Positions 35,490 to 49,099 of a DNA stretch of 64,000 nucleotides are shown here, piece by piece. Every line of letters starts with the position of its first letter. The stretch's first letter is position 1. A program made the translations under genes and the position numbers. The notes beneath the pieces were generated by a model. The model worked only from the letters and a program-made list of their open reading frames with translations. It was not told where the DNA came from and made no database searches. The stretch is from Przewalskia tangutica (lineage: Eukaryota; Streptophyta; Magnoliopsida; Solanales; Solanaceae): the NCBI GenBank assembly GCA_029844215.1, contig CM056723.1:92186790-92250789 (forward strand), written 5' to 3'.

Positions 35490-37423
35490 TGCCATTATCA
35501 GCGAATGCAGGTATGAATAAATTCCCATTTCTGGATAGGGGCTGGTATCTCTTTCTTAGAGGCCTGCTGGTTTAGCTTACGAGTATGATTAGGGAACCAT
35601 CGCATGTATCTGCTCTGGGCGGATCTTTGGTGTAACCTTGAGCAATTGAATCTGTTCTTTCCCTTTTTTAGAGGGGACTGGTATAATTGGGAGATCTCCC
35701 AATATTGTGAACTTATTTTGTCCACTGGGTTTATGAAGAATTGGTCCTGCAGTTTTTTCTGCAAAAGGCTGTTTCATTTTCTCTTCTAATTTATTCTGAA
35801 AGGGTGGTCTCATCGGGCGTAAGCCACAGGAACTGGTCTCATTATTTCCCTGCAAAAATTCTCTTGTTAGGAAATCTGGCAGAGAGTTTTCTTCTCCTTT
35901 TATAAAATCAATTTTAAAATCGAAACTGGATAATAAGGCTTGCCATCGGGCAAAAATCTGTTTGGAAACCAAATTTTTAACATCTTTTTGCAAAATGTCT
36001 TTGGCTGCTTTGCAGTCGACTCTTAATAAAAATTCTTTGTTTACGAATCATCTTGAAACTTTGTAATACATAGTACTATAGACAAAATTTCTTTTTAAGC
36101 GTCTTTATAGTTTTTACGTGCTTGGTTCGGTTTCGAAGTAAATCTTACTAAGCTGTTCAAGTGACTCGAGAGAATTCTTTGTTTAAGGATACCCAGTAAC
36201 CTATGTCGGAAACATCGGTTTCTACTATCATAAAGGCTTCTGGATTAGGGATGCCTAAACATGGAAGCTTCTGGACAATTTCTTTTATCTGTATGTGACT
36301 CTGATGCATTCTTGACCAAGGGACTGGATTTTTCTTTATCCTTTTATATAAGGGTTCACAAATCTGTCTAACCCTTGGGATAAAATCTGCAACATAATTA
36401 AGACTTCCTAAGAATCTTTGTAGCTGATTTTTATCTGGAATTTCATCGAATTTGGTAGAGAACTCATGGCTCTGCAAATTGGTTTATAGGTTCCTTGGTA
36501 GAGATCATGCCTAAGAACCTAATGGTACATTTGAAAGCAGTTTTATCTTCTTAGCACTTCTTCTTGCTAGACCATTGTATATGAGTTTGGGTAAAAGTGC
36601 TTAAATGCTTAAAATCTTTGTTCTATGTTATGAGAATACTAGAACATCGTCTATGTATACAATCATGTATTGGTATGTAAGGGTTGAATATGTTATTCAT
36701 GATGTTACGAAATTCGGAAGGCGTTCTTGAGCCCGAACGGCATTACATTCCATTCATATTGTCCAAAGGGGACATTAAATGTTGTTTTATACTTATCTTT
36801 TTCATCGACTTGAATTTGCCAGAATCCTGACTTCATGTCGAACTTGCTGTAAATATTAGCATTATAAGTTCTTTTTAATAAATCTCTTTTATTAGGAATC
36901 GGGTACCTAATCCATTTTAACGCCTGGTTAAGAGGTTTATAATTGATGACGAGTCTTGGGACTCCCCTTTCTTTTTCAGCGTTTTTGTTAACGTAGAAAG
37001 CTGAACAACTCCACTGTGATTTAGAATGCCTAATGATTCCTTTTTCAAGTAAATCATTGACTTCCTTTTTACAGTGTTCCATGAGCTCATGGCTCAAATG
37101 CGGATCGGTCTGGCTTTTGTGGGAATGTTCTTCTCACTAAAGTCATCCGTGTATGGCAGATCTACAGTATGCTTCTTTCTTTTCCAGAAAGCACTTGGTA
37201 GTTCTGAACATATTTCTTTTTCCATAGAATCTAATAACTTCTTTACTTTAGTAATCACCTCCGGGGTTTTTAAATTAGATTCTATCCTTTTTATTTTAAC
37301 ATCTTCTTTTAGGTAGTTAACCTGATTGGTTAATAACCGTATTTTAAAGATTGTTTTCTGTTTAATATGATTACTGTGACCAGTAGTTAAAGGACTTACG
37401 TATGGGAACACAAGGTTTCTTCC
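35490..37423 (-). pseudogene. pol: Component A reverse transcriptase-RNase H
   Basis: In order from 37423: the linker from the protease (LVFPYVSPLTT), then the RT core with QWSCSAFYV, LVINYKPLN, FDMKSGFWQI and MPFGLKNA in an open 130-codon stretch (37097-36705). The catalytic YIDDVLVFS block lies in another frame near 36650. The connection and RNase H start are in 36477-36157 (RFLGSLNY, then ETDVSDIGY carrying the first catalytic Asp), and the RNase H end is in 35993-35589 (ARWQALLSSF, FIKGEENSLPDFLTREF). These are caulimovirid signatures. The enzyme copies pregenomic RNA into DNA. Three or four frameshifts break it as read. Its 5' end is cut by E5 and continues at 55582. Confidence 0.92.
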
Positions 37424-40400
37424 TGTCACGACCCGAACCGGGGCCCGTGACTGGTGCCTTACCCCGGGCACCCTCGTGATACAACATCAAAGAGAATCAG
37501 CAGAAATAAAAACATAAACATGAAATAAGAGATATGATAAATAAGCGAGCCGACCAAGCGATTGCCTTACGTATATATTCATAAAACCCGACGATTATCC
37601 TTTTACTAACTTTCGGCCTGCAGATTACTACGGACCTACAAGTGACAATAACTATGGCGGGACGGGGCCGCCATACCACGAATGTACAAGAACCTACGGA
37701 CTCGGTGCATGCAAAAGATAAGCCTCGGAGAAGCGGGGCTTCCCAATCTGTTGAGCGTGATCACATGGCGAGGATCCACAACCGATGTACCTCTACTGCG
37801 GCATGAGCGCCCGCCGAAGGAGTCGATCTGGCAATTACAGTATGTGGCGAAAAATCGTAAATGAAATCGTAGCGATCTATATAAAATAGGAGACATGTAT
37901 GATAACCAAACTCTGACTCATAACATAAGCGGTCATGTCAAGTCGAGGACTCGCGCCCTCAAAGTCATCCTCGTGCGTGGAACTCCTTCCGCCACGGCGT
38001 GATCTAGGTACAAACCATGTGATCGTATAACATGTCTCGGCCCGTCATGGACCCAGTATAAAGCGTGTGAAATACATTCGGTTAAATCTCATGAACTCGG
38101 TAGTCGGATGGAATACATTCGGTCCATCCACGTGGATCGGTAGTCGAGTGAAATACATTCGGTTCATCCCGTGAGCGGTAGTCAGTGAAATACATTCGGT
38201 TAAATCCATGAGCAGCGGTAGTCAGTGAAATACATTCGGTTCATCCGTGAGCCGTGAGTCAGTAAAATCTGGTACTTGCACAACAAGGCTATCACCGCAA
38301 ACATAGGCAAGTTACACACAACTTAAGGTACTATCATTTTATGCCAAAATCCGGTTCGACCTAAAGTATTACATACATTAACTCTTTTAAAAGATCGTTT
38401 CTTTCACAAAAGTCACCTGATGTTCATAGTATAAAATAGAGTGACTATCTTTTAAGTAAACCAAAACACTTCCTTGTAAAATCAAGTAACACATTATTTT
38501 CCAAGCGTTGAGTTTGCCTAATTTCAAATGCTCAAGTTTCTCATTTTGAAAGGTTTAAGTAGTTCATAGTTTTAATCACTTAAGAATATAATTCTCCTTT
38601 AAAACAAATTTGAGAAACATATGCCTTATGTGTGAGTAGGTTGTTCTTGTCTATTACAATCTTATAAAGCGACCATGATCTAGGAAATGTAATATCATTT
38701 TGTCTCATCTTAGCTTACATGCGGATGGAGGTTTCTCTTGGTTTTAATAACAATTAGTCAATACATTTCCTTTATTAACTTTGATGGTTTGTTCGATACT
38801 TAATCTCATTTCGAAATCGTTAAAACATTATTCTTTTAAAACCAACTACTCATTACTCATGAATGAGGTTTTACAACATTTAACAAAATTCATAACAAGT
38901 CAAACTAAGTCAAGTCTCTTATCTTTCAAGATCAAGTCTCTTAACTTTCAAAATCAAGTCGTGTATAAGTCAAGTCTCTTATCTTTCTAGATCAATTCTC
39001 TTAAGTTTCAAAATCAAGTCGTGTATAAGTCAAGTCTCTTATCTTTCAAGATCAAGTCTCTTAACTTTCAAAATCAAAGTCGTGTATAAGTCAAGTCTCT
39101 TATCTTTCTACAATCGATAAACCATTCTTTTACTACGTAAAGTCGTTATAACTAACTTCCCGTAAAGCTATTATAACACCATGTTTTAAACCAACCAAAT
39201 CACTTAGCACGTATGCGTCTACCGTACTACATAGTTCTGACAATCATGCTAGAAAAGATAGGAAGAGGTTCGCATACCTCGCGACGATTATCGACAAATA
39301 GCAAGCGCTCAGTACTTGACGTCGGCTACTTCTTAAGCCAAGTAGATCACGCCACACGTAGTACTCCACTCTAAAATGGTCATAGTACTTCTATCAAACC
39401 TTTCTTACCATTGAAGACTTATACCAATAAAAAACCCTCAATTCTACGGAAAATTGGCGTGACACTTCCGTTTTTACTCGGCTTTTCCATCTTTCTCCAA
39501 GGCGAATAGCAGTAATATATATACCATATATATATATATATATAAGGCGTAATAATTAAACAACATAAAGAAGGGGATTACACGCTGAAGCGGTAGCGGT
39601 TTACTATCACGCCTCGTAATAACAACAAGTAAAAGATGGGGATTACGCTGACGGTAGCGCGGTTTACTATCACGCCTTAAAACAATACAATAATTAAAAA
39701 GGGATCTGCGCCCAAGCGGGCGATTGAACAATCTTCCCCTTAACGAAATGTAAATACGATCCAAAGTAAATACGATCCAAAGTAAATCTTGTCCAGTAAA
39801 TCTGATCCAAGTAAATCTTGTCAAAGTAAATCTGATCCAAGTAAATCTGATCCTTAAGTTGGGGTCTTGGCGACTTTGTCCATTTACTTATCCAATTGCC
39901 ATTAGTCATCAACATATTCCGTCTTAATATAAGTTATAGTTACTTTGTTAATTACTTAACTTCACAAGTAAGATACGTTTTTACCATTTTAATGGCAAGC
40001 GACCAATCCTTTCTTTTAACAAGTTAACAAGATCGAACTTTTTCAAACTTTACTCCATATTTTATATACTCGTAATATACTTATAATATATGTATAATGA
40101 CGATTCACAAAGAGTTTAAGGTTTACTACCTCGAATAGCCCAAAATTATCCAAGAACTTAATGTTGCTCCAAGCGAGTCTTAGCTCCAAATCTTTCGTTC
40201 CAATCCGCTGCAAGCAACCCATGAAGCTCTAACCAACTTCTCTTGAGAACCGACTCCAAAAGTGAAGAACACTTAGGGTTTCCAACTAGTAAGTTTCGGC
40301 GGCATGAACAATAGGTTAGGGGTGTGAAATCTTTTCCAACTCTTGGTACACAATCTTCCTAACACCTTGGGAAGAACACTTGAGAGTTTAAGAATTGTTG

Positions 40401-41035
40401 GACAAATTTAGGTCAAGAAATGGGCTAAAAAGCGAGAGCAAGGTCAAGGGAGAAGGGAGAATTTCTTGTCTTGAAATGGTTAAGTGTGGAAGTTTTCATC
40501 AACTAAGGGTGCGTATATAGGACAACGAGGCTAGGATGAAGGCAAGTGTGTGGTTGAGATTGGGGACAAGTGTGTGTGGGTCCCACAAGCCACTTGTCAC
40601 ACAAAATATCTAGCAAGACTTGGCCAGCTTGTCGCGCAAAATATCTAGCAGAGACAAGGCGACTTGTCTTGCCAACATTAGCAAATTTCGGCCGTGAGGC
40701 CACTAGGGGGTGACACGTGTAGCCTCCTGCTCGTCAAAATATTTCATCTTAGAAAATATCCATAAAGGCAAAATCTAGAAAACAAAGTGGGCCACAAGCC
40801 AGTAAATTTCTCAGTGGGCCCAGCGTGACCAATTAGAAAATAAAATTCCATAATTCTAATATAATTCAAGAAGCCCGAATACCAAATCAGGAATCGATTC
40901 CCGTCAACGAACCTTTTTCCTTACAAAACCGGAAACTTTTAGTCGAAAAATCCGTCTTTCTTTCTTTCCAAAATTTACGCCGTATTCTCTTGCGTACATC
41001 CTCACCTATATACCACGGAACTACGGGGTATAACA
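37424..41035 (-). repeat. E5 3' LTR (3612 bp)
   Basis: Ends TGTTATACC (minus, at 41035) and ...GTGACA (37424). TATA on minus at 40513-40520. Tandem repeats: ~38-bp units with GAAATACATTCGGTT (38060-38280), ~56-bp units with AAGTCTCTTATCTTTC (38906-39110), a (TA)n run (39522-39543), ~75-bp units (39560-39720) and ~16-bp AGTAAATC units (39745-39855). Matches the split 5' LTR. Confidence 0.9.
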
Positions 41036-41048
41036 TTCTTCCCCGTAG
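41036..41048 (-). promoter_or_regulatory. Polypurine tract of E5
   Basis: + strand TTCTTCCCCGTAG, adjacent to the 3' LTR. Confidence 0.75.
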
Positions 41049-41770
41049 AAACATTCGTCGAATGTTCGCCTAGAATCTCGAAGCGTACTTGCGTCGGTAT
41101 AGTCTTCACTCTTTATCTTACAAAGCCGATCATGCCACCGATGGCGAGAATATAACATGTGCGCAAAACTCAAATCCAAGCAGCGAGGAATCATTTCTAA
41201 TCTCACAACAGCTCACTAGCTTCAATTTACTCTAAGGCCATTCCGGCCTTCACGATCCGATTTTGGTCGACGCGTCTCGAACCGTCTGATGGTTACCTAA
41301 ACACAGGCCTAGCACCCTCGTGACCTACCACTGGCGGGACCACCTCGAAGGCCCGCTGGCCGGGCTGCGGGTTGACACACAACCTTGCCTCGGCCCGACC
41401 CGTTTGCGCGCCAAACTCTTGTTCCCGATGCGGAACAATCTCGCTAATCAAGTTACGCCAAACCTGGTGGTGTTCTTATCATAACTATCCTTATATAATT
41501 CACACCACTCGGGACTTATCACACAATTTTTTTACCCTCGTATACTATGCACTCAGACAAAGGTCAATCGTAAACAAATCTTTTACTCGAGGCGGCCTCG
41601 CGTCTAAGGTCTCCACATAATATTCTAAGGTTCACACCTGGCTGACCCCAAACTTGCCTCTTGACTAGTCATGTTCTCTAAGTTATACTTAACACAATGC
41701 TATGCGTACATAGCACACAATAATAAGATCATCATATCGCGCAAACAAAACTCTAGAGGTTAAGGATATA
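41049..41770 (-). other. E5 post-gag noncoding region
   Basis: No coding potential. Contains the family's conserved block (about 41230-41400) with the inverted repeat AAGGCC-ATTCC-GGCCTT at 41234-41250. Confidence 0.65.
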
Positions 41771-41779
41771 CTGTATCTA

Positions 41780-43000
41780 CCGCTTCACTAATCATGCAGG
41801 CTGCATAGGCATGTAAAGGCGATGAACACGCTTGATCCGTGGCTGCGTCGTCTGCGGTACCCTCCTATAAGAACATTCTCGTCACATGGCCGGCGGCGCG
41901 GTGAAACAAGCGCGATAAAAGCGACATTCCGGGATGGCGCTGCCACGTCGTGCTGCTGAGGGGGCATGAATCCTGGCGGCTAGAACTTCGCGTATATCGT
42001 GAACGGAAGCCTGGAGCCACGACCGGCTCGAATACCGAGCGTCACGAAGGCGCGGAGGACCACTCTGTCTTGGCGAAGGTGCATAACTAACTTTGCCGAG
42101 GCGATCCGCCTCGCAAGTTACAAGGACCTGCTGTTTACGCCTTCCTGCTGATCCGGTCATTCCGTCGACCTCTCGTGCCTCGCATCCAAGTGCATGAGCT
42201 GCGTGCGGGAAATGTCCATGCGGTGAAGAGCTACACGAACAAGCCTACGCCAAGTAATCATCGAGCGGTGGCGTGGCGGTGCACTCTGTTTTCCATATCG
42301 GTCACTAAGGCGGGGACATCTGAGGCAGCGAGTCAAACTCCACGTTGTACTCCTAACCTGCGCGATGCGCCTGCGTCAAAAATCTGTTGGCGAGCCCTCG
42401 CCATCTGTGGAGGCGAAATGTGCAAGAAATGCCGAGAACTCGCCCCAATTGCTGGGAGCGCATGTTCCCCTCGGGCGATTCCGTGAATCAAACGATCATT
42501 GCGGTATCACGCGGTGATGCGAACCAATACCACCGACTACGCCTGCGAGACTCGATCACTCTCATGATCGCTGTGGTCGGATAAACTCACGAGGTCATCC
42601 TCGACTCTCGATCCATAGAGCGGCGGGCTCTGACTTAGAAAGTCGTAGTCTCAAGTATGCGCTCGGGGTGAACTACGGTGCTCTCTGGGGTGAGCTGCTG
42701 CGTCGGCCTCTCTCATATCGCCACGACCACGGCGATGGCGAACCATCTCCTTGTACCCGTCTCATCTGCTCGGTGTGGGGTGGAGGCTCGGTATTGTAGT
42801 CTCGGCGACCCGCTGCTGCGACTCTAAACTCTGTCGTTTGGGCGTCGCAAAACTCGCCGTCGAAGCACTATCTCGGTAACGGTGGGCCTCTGCCGGGTAA
42901 CCCACCGTGCTCTACTCGCGACTCGCTCGCTTTGCCCTACGGGCCCCGATTGCACTGCGTGGAGGCATAAGCGGCGCATAAGAATCGTCGGAGGAGTCGA
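41780..43000 (-). pseudogene. gag: E5 gypsy-type Gag, frameshifted
   Basis: On minus the family Gag blocks are recognisable, mostly at nucleotide level and out of frame: the WGEFS-like region near 42450-42430, the R-V-H-R-Y segment near 42290, EADRLGKVSYAPSP near 42110-42070 (open over 42160-41882), and a knuckle region near 41880. It is the most damaged of the four gag copies, and the damage is mostly 1-2 base losses in GC-rich triplets. No protease or RT between it and the polypurine tract. Confidence 0.7.
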
Positions 43001-43081
43001 CTTATAACACAACTCTAAGGCACGATCTCGAGTGAGAAGAATAGAAACCAATCCTAAATGTCCTGCGACCTCACGATTATA

Positions 43082-43165
43082 GATGTGGTGCACAACACAC
43101 CGATAATCAAGACTACTAGACGCGATGCGTAGACACTTTCAGAGGACTAAGCGCTCACGATACCA
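43082..43165 (-). other. E5 primer site and leader hairpin
   Basis: The primer site on minus reads TGGTATCGTGAGCG from 43165, a degraded tRNA-Met PBS. The hairpin with GTGCAC loop is intact at 43082-43101. Confidence 0.75.
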
Positions 43166-43169
43166 CTTT

Positions 43170-45104
43170 TGTCACGACGAACCGGGGCCGTGGTAGTGCC
43201 TTACCGGGCACCCTCGTGATACAACATCGAGAGAATCGGCGGAAATAAAAACATAAACATGAAACAAGAGATATGATAAATAAGCAGGCAACCAAAGCGG
43301 TTGCCTTACGTATATATTCATAAAACCGACGATTATCCTTTTACTAACTCGCCACAGCGATTTCACGGACCTCTAAGAAGTGACAATAACTATGGCGGGA
43401 CGGGGCCCCGCCATACCACGAATGTACAAGAACCTCTGACTCGGGTAACATGCCAAAAGATAAGCCTCGGAGAAGCGGCTTCCCAATGTTGACGTGATCA
43501 CATGGCGAGGATCCACAACCGATGTACCTACTGCGGCATGAGCGCGGCCCCGAGGAGGTCGATCACAGTACCAAGTATGTGGCGAAAAATCACGTAAATG
43601 AAATCATAACGATCACATATAAAATAGGAGACATGTATGATAACCAAACTACTGACTCATAACATAAGCGGTCATGTCAAGTCGGGGACTCGCGCCTCAA
43701 AGTCATCCTCCGTACGTGGAACTCCTTCCGCCTGCGGCGATCTAGGTACAAACCATGTGATCGTATAACATGTCTCGGCCCGTCTCATGGACCCGATAGA
43801 AAGCGTGTGAAATCGTTCGGTTAAATCTCATGAACTTCGGTAGTCGGATGGAATACATTCGGTCCGTCCCGTGGATGCGATGGTCGAGTGAAATACATTC
43901 GGTTCATCCCGTGAGCGGTAGTCGAGTGAAATACATTCGATTCATCCCGTGAGCGGTAGTCGAGTGAAATACATTCGGTTCATCCATGAGCCGTAGTCAG
44001 TAAAATACAGTACTTGCACAACAAGGCTATCACAGCAAACATAGGCAAGTTACACACAACTTAAGGTACTATCGTTTTATGCCAAAATCCGGTTCGACCT
44101 AAAGTATTACATACATTAACTCTTTTAAAAGATCGTTTCTTTCACAAAAGTCACCTGATGTTCATAGTATAAAATAGAGTGACTATCTTTTAAGTAAACC
44201 AAAACACTTCCCTTGTAAAATCAAGTAACACATTATTTTCCAAGCGTTGAAGTTTGCCTAATTTCAAATGCTCAAGTTTCTCATTTTGAAAGGTTTAGTA
44301 GTTCATAGTTTTAATCACTTAAGAATATAATTCTCCTTTAAAACAAATTTGAGAAACATATGCCTTATGTGTGAGTAGGTTGTTCTTGTCTATTACAATC
44401 TTATAAAAGCGACCATGATCTAGGAAATGTAATATCATTTTGTCTAATCTTAGATTCTATCAGATGGAGGTTTCTACTGGTTTTAATAACAATTAGTCAA
44501 TACATTTCCTTTATTAACGCTGATGGTTTGTTCGATACTTAATCTCATTTCGAAATCGGTAAAACATTATTCTTTTAAAACCAACTACTCATTACTCGCG
44601 AATGAGGTTTTACAACATTTTAACAAAATTCATAACAAGTCAAACTAAGTCAAGTCTCTTATCTTTCAAGATCAAGTCTCTTAACTTTCAAAATCAAGTC
44701 GTGTATAAGTCACGTCTCTTATCTTTCAAGATCAAGGCTCTTACCTTTCAAAATCAAGTCGTATAAGTCAAGTCTCTTATCTTTCAAGATCAAGTCTCTT
44801 AACTTTCAAAATCAAGTCGTGTATAAGTCAAGTCTCTTATCTTTCTACAATCAATAAACCATTCTTTTACCTACATAAAGTCGTTATAACTAACTTCCCA
44901 TAAAGCTATTATAACACACATGTTTTAAACCAACCAAATCACTTAGCACGTATGCGTCACCGTACTACATAGTTCACAACAATCATGCTAGAAAAGATAG
45001 GAAGAGGTTCACATACCTCGCGACGATTATCGACAAATAGCAAAGCGCTCCAAGTACTTCAACGTCGGCTACTTAAGCCAAGTAGATCACGCCACACGTA
45101 CTCT
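43170..45104 (-). repeat. E5 5' LTR, proximal half
   Basis: Matches 37424-39360 of the 3' LTR, including the ~38-bp and ~56-bp tandem arrays (43805-44010 and 44640-44850). Interrupted after ACTCT at 45104 by E6 and continued from 53860. Confidence 0.9.
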
Positions 45105-48100
45105 TGTAACGCCGAAAATTGGGCGATCTGGTGCCTTACCGGCACCCTAGTGATACAACATCGAGAAAACCAGGAAATAAAAACTTTACATGAAATGAGA
45201 GATATAGTAAATAAGCAGGCAACCAAAGCAGTTGCCTTGATATACATAAAGCGGAGCAGTTTAATCCTTTTACAACCACGCCACAACAAGATTACGGACC
45301 TAAGATTTATACAACAACTATGACGACGAGGCCCCGCCGTACCACGAGCGTACAAGAACTTACGGACTCGGGTAACATACCAAAGATAAGCCTCCGACGG
45401 GCGGAGCTTCCCAAGCTGAAATGAGATCCTAGCGGGGATCGGCGGTAGATGCACCTCTACTGCGGCATGAGCGGCCCGAAGGAGGTCGATCTGGCAGTAC
45501 CAAGTATGTGAAATCAGAAATCGTAAATGAAATCATAATAGTCTATATAAAGCGGGAGACATGTATGATGACCAAACTACGATATATAACATATAACGAT
45601 TCACGTGAGAGAGGACTCGCGCGCCAAATTATCACTCGTGCGTGGAATTTCTTCCTCATGGCTGCGATTTATGATATAACAATACTAAGGATTATACATG
45701 AACACCATGTCCCACTGTGTTATAAAACCGTGCAGACAAGTATAACTACGAGATCCGGCCGTACAATAATACAATGCAACCAAACAAGCGTCACGGGGCA
45801 AGTGCGAGCCGACTCACAGGATACCAAGGCGGTCACGCGGTGGCCGGGCAAGTCGAGGGTGACCACGAGGACCAAGGTATCACGAAACCGTCACTATCTT
45901 GAGCGGGGCAAGTGCGGTGACTACGGATACGAGGCCGAATCGATCACGAGGCGGCAAATCACGAGAGCCGACCACCGGATACGGGCGAGCAGAAGAAACC
46001 TCAACGATCCAACGGCCTCTATCGAGAGCGGTAACACGAAACACCACACTTGCACAACAAAGGCTATCATCACAAGCATAGGCAAGTTTCACAACAACAA
46101 GCATAGGAATGTTTCACCACAACAAGCATAGGCAAGTTTCACGTCACTCAAAGTACCTTCATTTTTATGCCAAAGTCGGGTTTCAACCTAAAGTACTACG
46201 TCGTTAAATTCTTTAAAAGAGATCCATTACTTATCAAAGTCACCCGATACGTAGTATTAGAATGACCAACCTACATTCCTTTTCAAAATCAAGTAACAAC
46301 ATTCTTTTCCTAAGTTCGGTTTGCCTAGTTTCAATTACTCAAGCTTCTCATTTTCAAATGGTCTCATAGTTCATAAACTTAATCACTTGATTCCTTTTAG
46401 AACAATTGAGTAATATATGTCTCACGCGAGAGTAGGTTATTCTTGTTTACAACATTCTTATTACTGACCATGATCTAGAAAATGTAATATCATTTTGTCT
46501 CATCTTAGTTTCTATGCGGATGGAGGTTTCTACTGGTTTTAATACGATCATCATTATTCAATACATTTTCCTTTCTTAACGCCGCGGTGGTGCTGTCGAT
46601 ACACATTCGATTTCGAAATCGAGAAACATTATCCCTTTAAATAAAACCAAGTACTCATTACTCACGAATGAGGTTTCACACAAACATCCACATTAAAACA
46701 AATAAGTTAAGTCTCTTATCTTATAAGATCAAGTCTCTTAACTTCTAACATCAGTAAACCATTTTCTTTACCTCTCTTAAGACATTATACCTAACTTCCC
46801 ATAAAGCTAGTATAACTCTTTTTAAAACCTTTTTAAAACAAAGTGTTACTCTCCCTTCCAAAACGATTTATAAATCTTTTGAAATACATCAAGTTCTTTA
46901 TTATAACAAGCCAGTTATAATTCACATGATTACCTTTTAAAACCACAAAGTATTTTCTTACCTACATAAAGTGTTATAACTTGACTTCCCATAAAGCCGT
47001 TATAACACTTTATGTTTTAAGAACAATCAAACACGATTAACACGTATGCGTCTACCGTACTACATAGTTCACACATATCGTGCTAGAAGAGATAGGAAGA
47101 GGTTCACATACCTCGCGACGATTTAACGACAATAAGCAAAATGCTCCAAGTACTACAACGCTAGCCCTTTCCACTCCTCGAGTAGAATACGCTACTCTTA
47201 GTACTTTCACCTATAAAGGCCACAAACGTCTATTAAATCTTAACCACACGTTCCCGTCTTTCTACGTAAAATTGGCGACCTCCCGCAACAACAGCGTAAA
47301 TCTCCTCTCTCTATCGAGGCGGCTACCAAGCCAACCGGGGTTAACACGCCTAACAGGACGCGTACAATTCTACTACACGAATGCTACATAAGTCTCATGT
47401 AATACAACCCTAGGTAATTCTGATTCGATTCTTCTCTTTATTATCATACATGTGATTCTTGTTCAATTCTTCATTCTTGGGCTTAAGTCAAAAGACATTG
47501 CCACAATACTAAGTTGATTCTATATATAGTATACAACACTATATATTCAACACTTATGTAATTTCCAATTACAATAGGGACAAGATATTTACCTCGATAA
47601 GCCCAAAATTATCCGAGTTTAAAGTCGCTCTGAGCAAGGTTTAGCTCCTCCTCCGAGTGCTCGAATCCGCTCCAAACAACCCTTAGAAGTTCTACGCAAC
47701 TTCTACTCCATACTTCAACAACGGGTGAAGATTTCCTTAGGGTTTCGTTTTAGTGGTGAGGGAAAGTATAGCGGTATTTTAGGCTAGTATAAGTGTAACC
47801 TTGGGAATACTACAAGGTATTTGGGCCAAGGTATTTGGACATAATAACAATACTAGGAGAGTATTTCTATACCACAACAAGGGGTATTTATACGAGACAA
47901 CTAGGCTGGGGGTACCGCGTGAAACACCACAAAGGAGGGAAACTCTCGCCAAAGGCCACTGGAGGAGGGGAGAGGCTTTGGGCGAGAACCACAAGAGGGA
48001 GGGAGTATTTTGAGACTTAGGTAGATAGCTCAATTTTTGGATGAAGAAAGTTCATCAACTAAGGGGTATTTATACTACAAGCCAAGGCCAACCAATGGCC

Positions 48101-48465
48101 AAGATTATGCCAAGTGCAAGGCAAGTGTAAGGCCAAGATTTGGGCAAGTGTCCTAAGCCAACTTGCACACAAAATATCCTACCAACTCCCTTGACCACAA
48201 GGCCAATTCGTCCATCACACATTTCCGCCCACTCCCACTGATTAGAGGTGACAAGTGTCGCCTCTTGTTGGTCCAAAATGTTCGTCTCTCGGAAAAATCC
48301 GCAAAAATATAAATGACATAGCGGAAATTCCCTACGAAAGTGTGAAAGCGTTTAAAAACGACTCTAAGCGGGTGTTGTGAACAAAATAATTCGCCAAGCC
48401 ACTTTACACTTCAAAATTTTCTACGCACGTCCTTACGCATACATACTCGGAAATACGGTATAACA
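45105..48465 (-). repeat. E6 3' LTR (3361 bp)
   Basis: TGTTATACCG (minus, at 48465) to ...GGCGTTACA (45105). TATA on minus near 48066-48074, with a second TATA-like site near 47885. A ~31-bp repeat with CAACAAGCATAGG (three copies, 46065-46143). Conserved donor-like motif near 47095-47150. Confidence 0.9.
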
Positions 48466-49085
48466 TTCTCCCTTAGAAACATTCGTCGAATGTTCCTTGA
48501 GTCTCAAACAAACAAGCGGCGTCGATATAGTCTTCACCGCTATACGTGCGAAAACAATCATGCCACGCTGCCACAAAACATCGTTCACTTTTCCCTTTCG
48601 TAGTACTCGTCACGAACACTCGAACTCGTTCTAGTATCCGTACCACATCCTAACGCTTGTTTCCAACCCTTGAGTCACTACCTCCAAACTTGGTCATCTC
48701 GCTAACCTCGATTTCCCTAAGGCCATTCCGGCCTTCACGAACTGATTACGATCGAACGCGTCCACGAACTCATACGATGGTCATCTAAACTTGGGCCTAG
48801 CACCCTCGTGACCCTACCACTGGCGGGACCACCGAACCGACCCCACCCTAAACCGGGTTACGGTTGACCGCAAATGGTCCTCAACCCGACCCCAACGCGC
48901 AACTCTTGTTCCCGATCCGGAACAATCTTACCATTTCACATCATGAAAGCTACCACTTCCATCTCACACTACCCGGACTTACCCTTTTCACTAACTGTGT
49001 TTCTAAATCACATTTTAGCACAAAGCTATCCAAACATAACATTAAACACATCAACAACATCAATACAAACAAAACTCTAGAGGTT
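48466..49085 (-). other. E6 polypurine region and post-gag noncoding block
   Basis: Starts with a pyrimidine-rich ATTCTCCC (+), the weakened purine tract. The conserved block is at about 48715-48900, with AAGGCC-ATTCC-GGCCTT at 48719-48735. No gene. Confidence 0.65.
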
Positions 49086-49099
49086 AAGGATATACACAA

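Noticed and set aside
39520..39543. (TA)n run as a promoter TATA box
   Set aside because: A simple repeat inside the variable part of the LTR; the real TATA box is at the conserved place about 500 bp from the LTR start. Same for 4461-4480, 9946-9958 and 54018-54052.
45508..46131. 207-codon open frame on +
   Set aside because: Antisense within the E6 3' LTR; the corresponding stretch of the 5' LTR (50870-51520) is not open in the same way.
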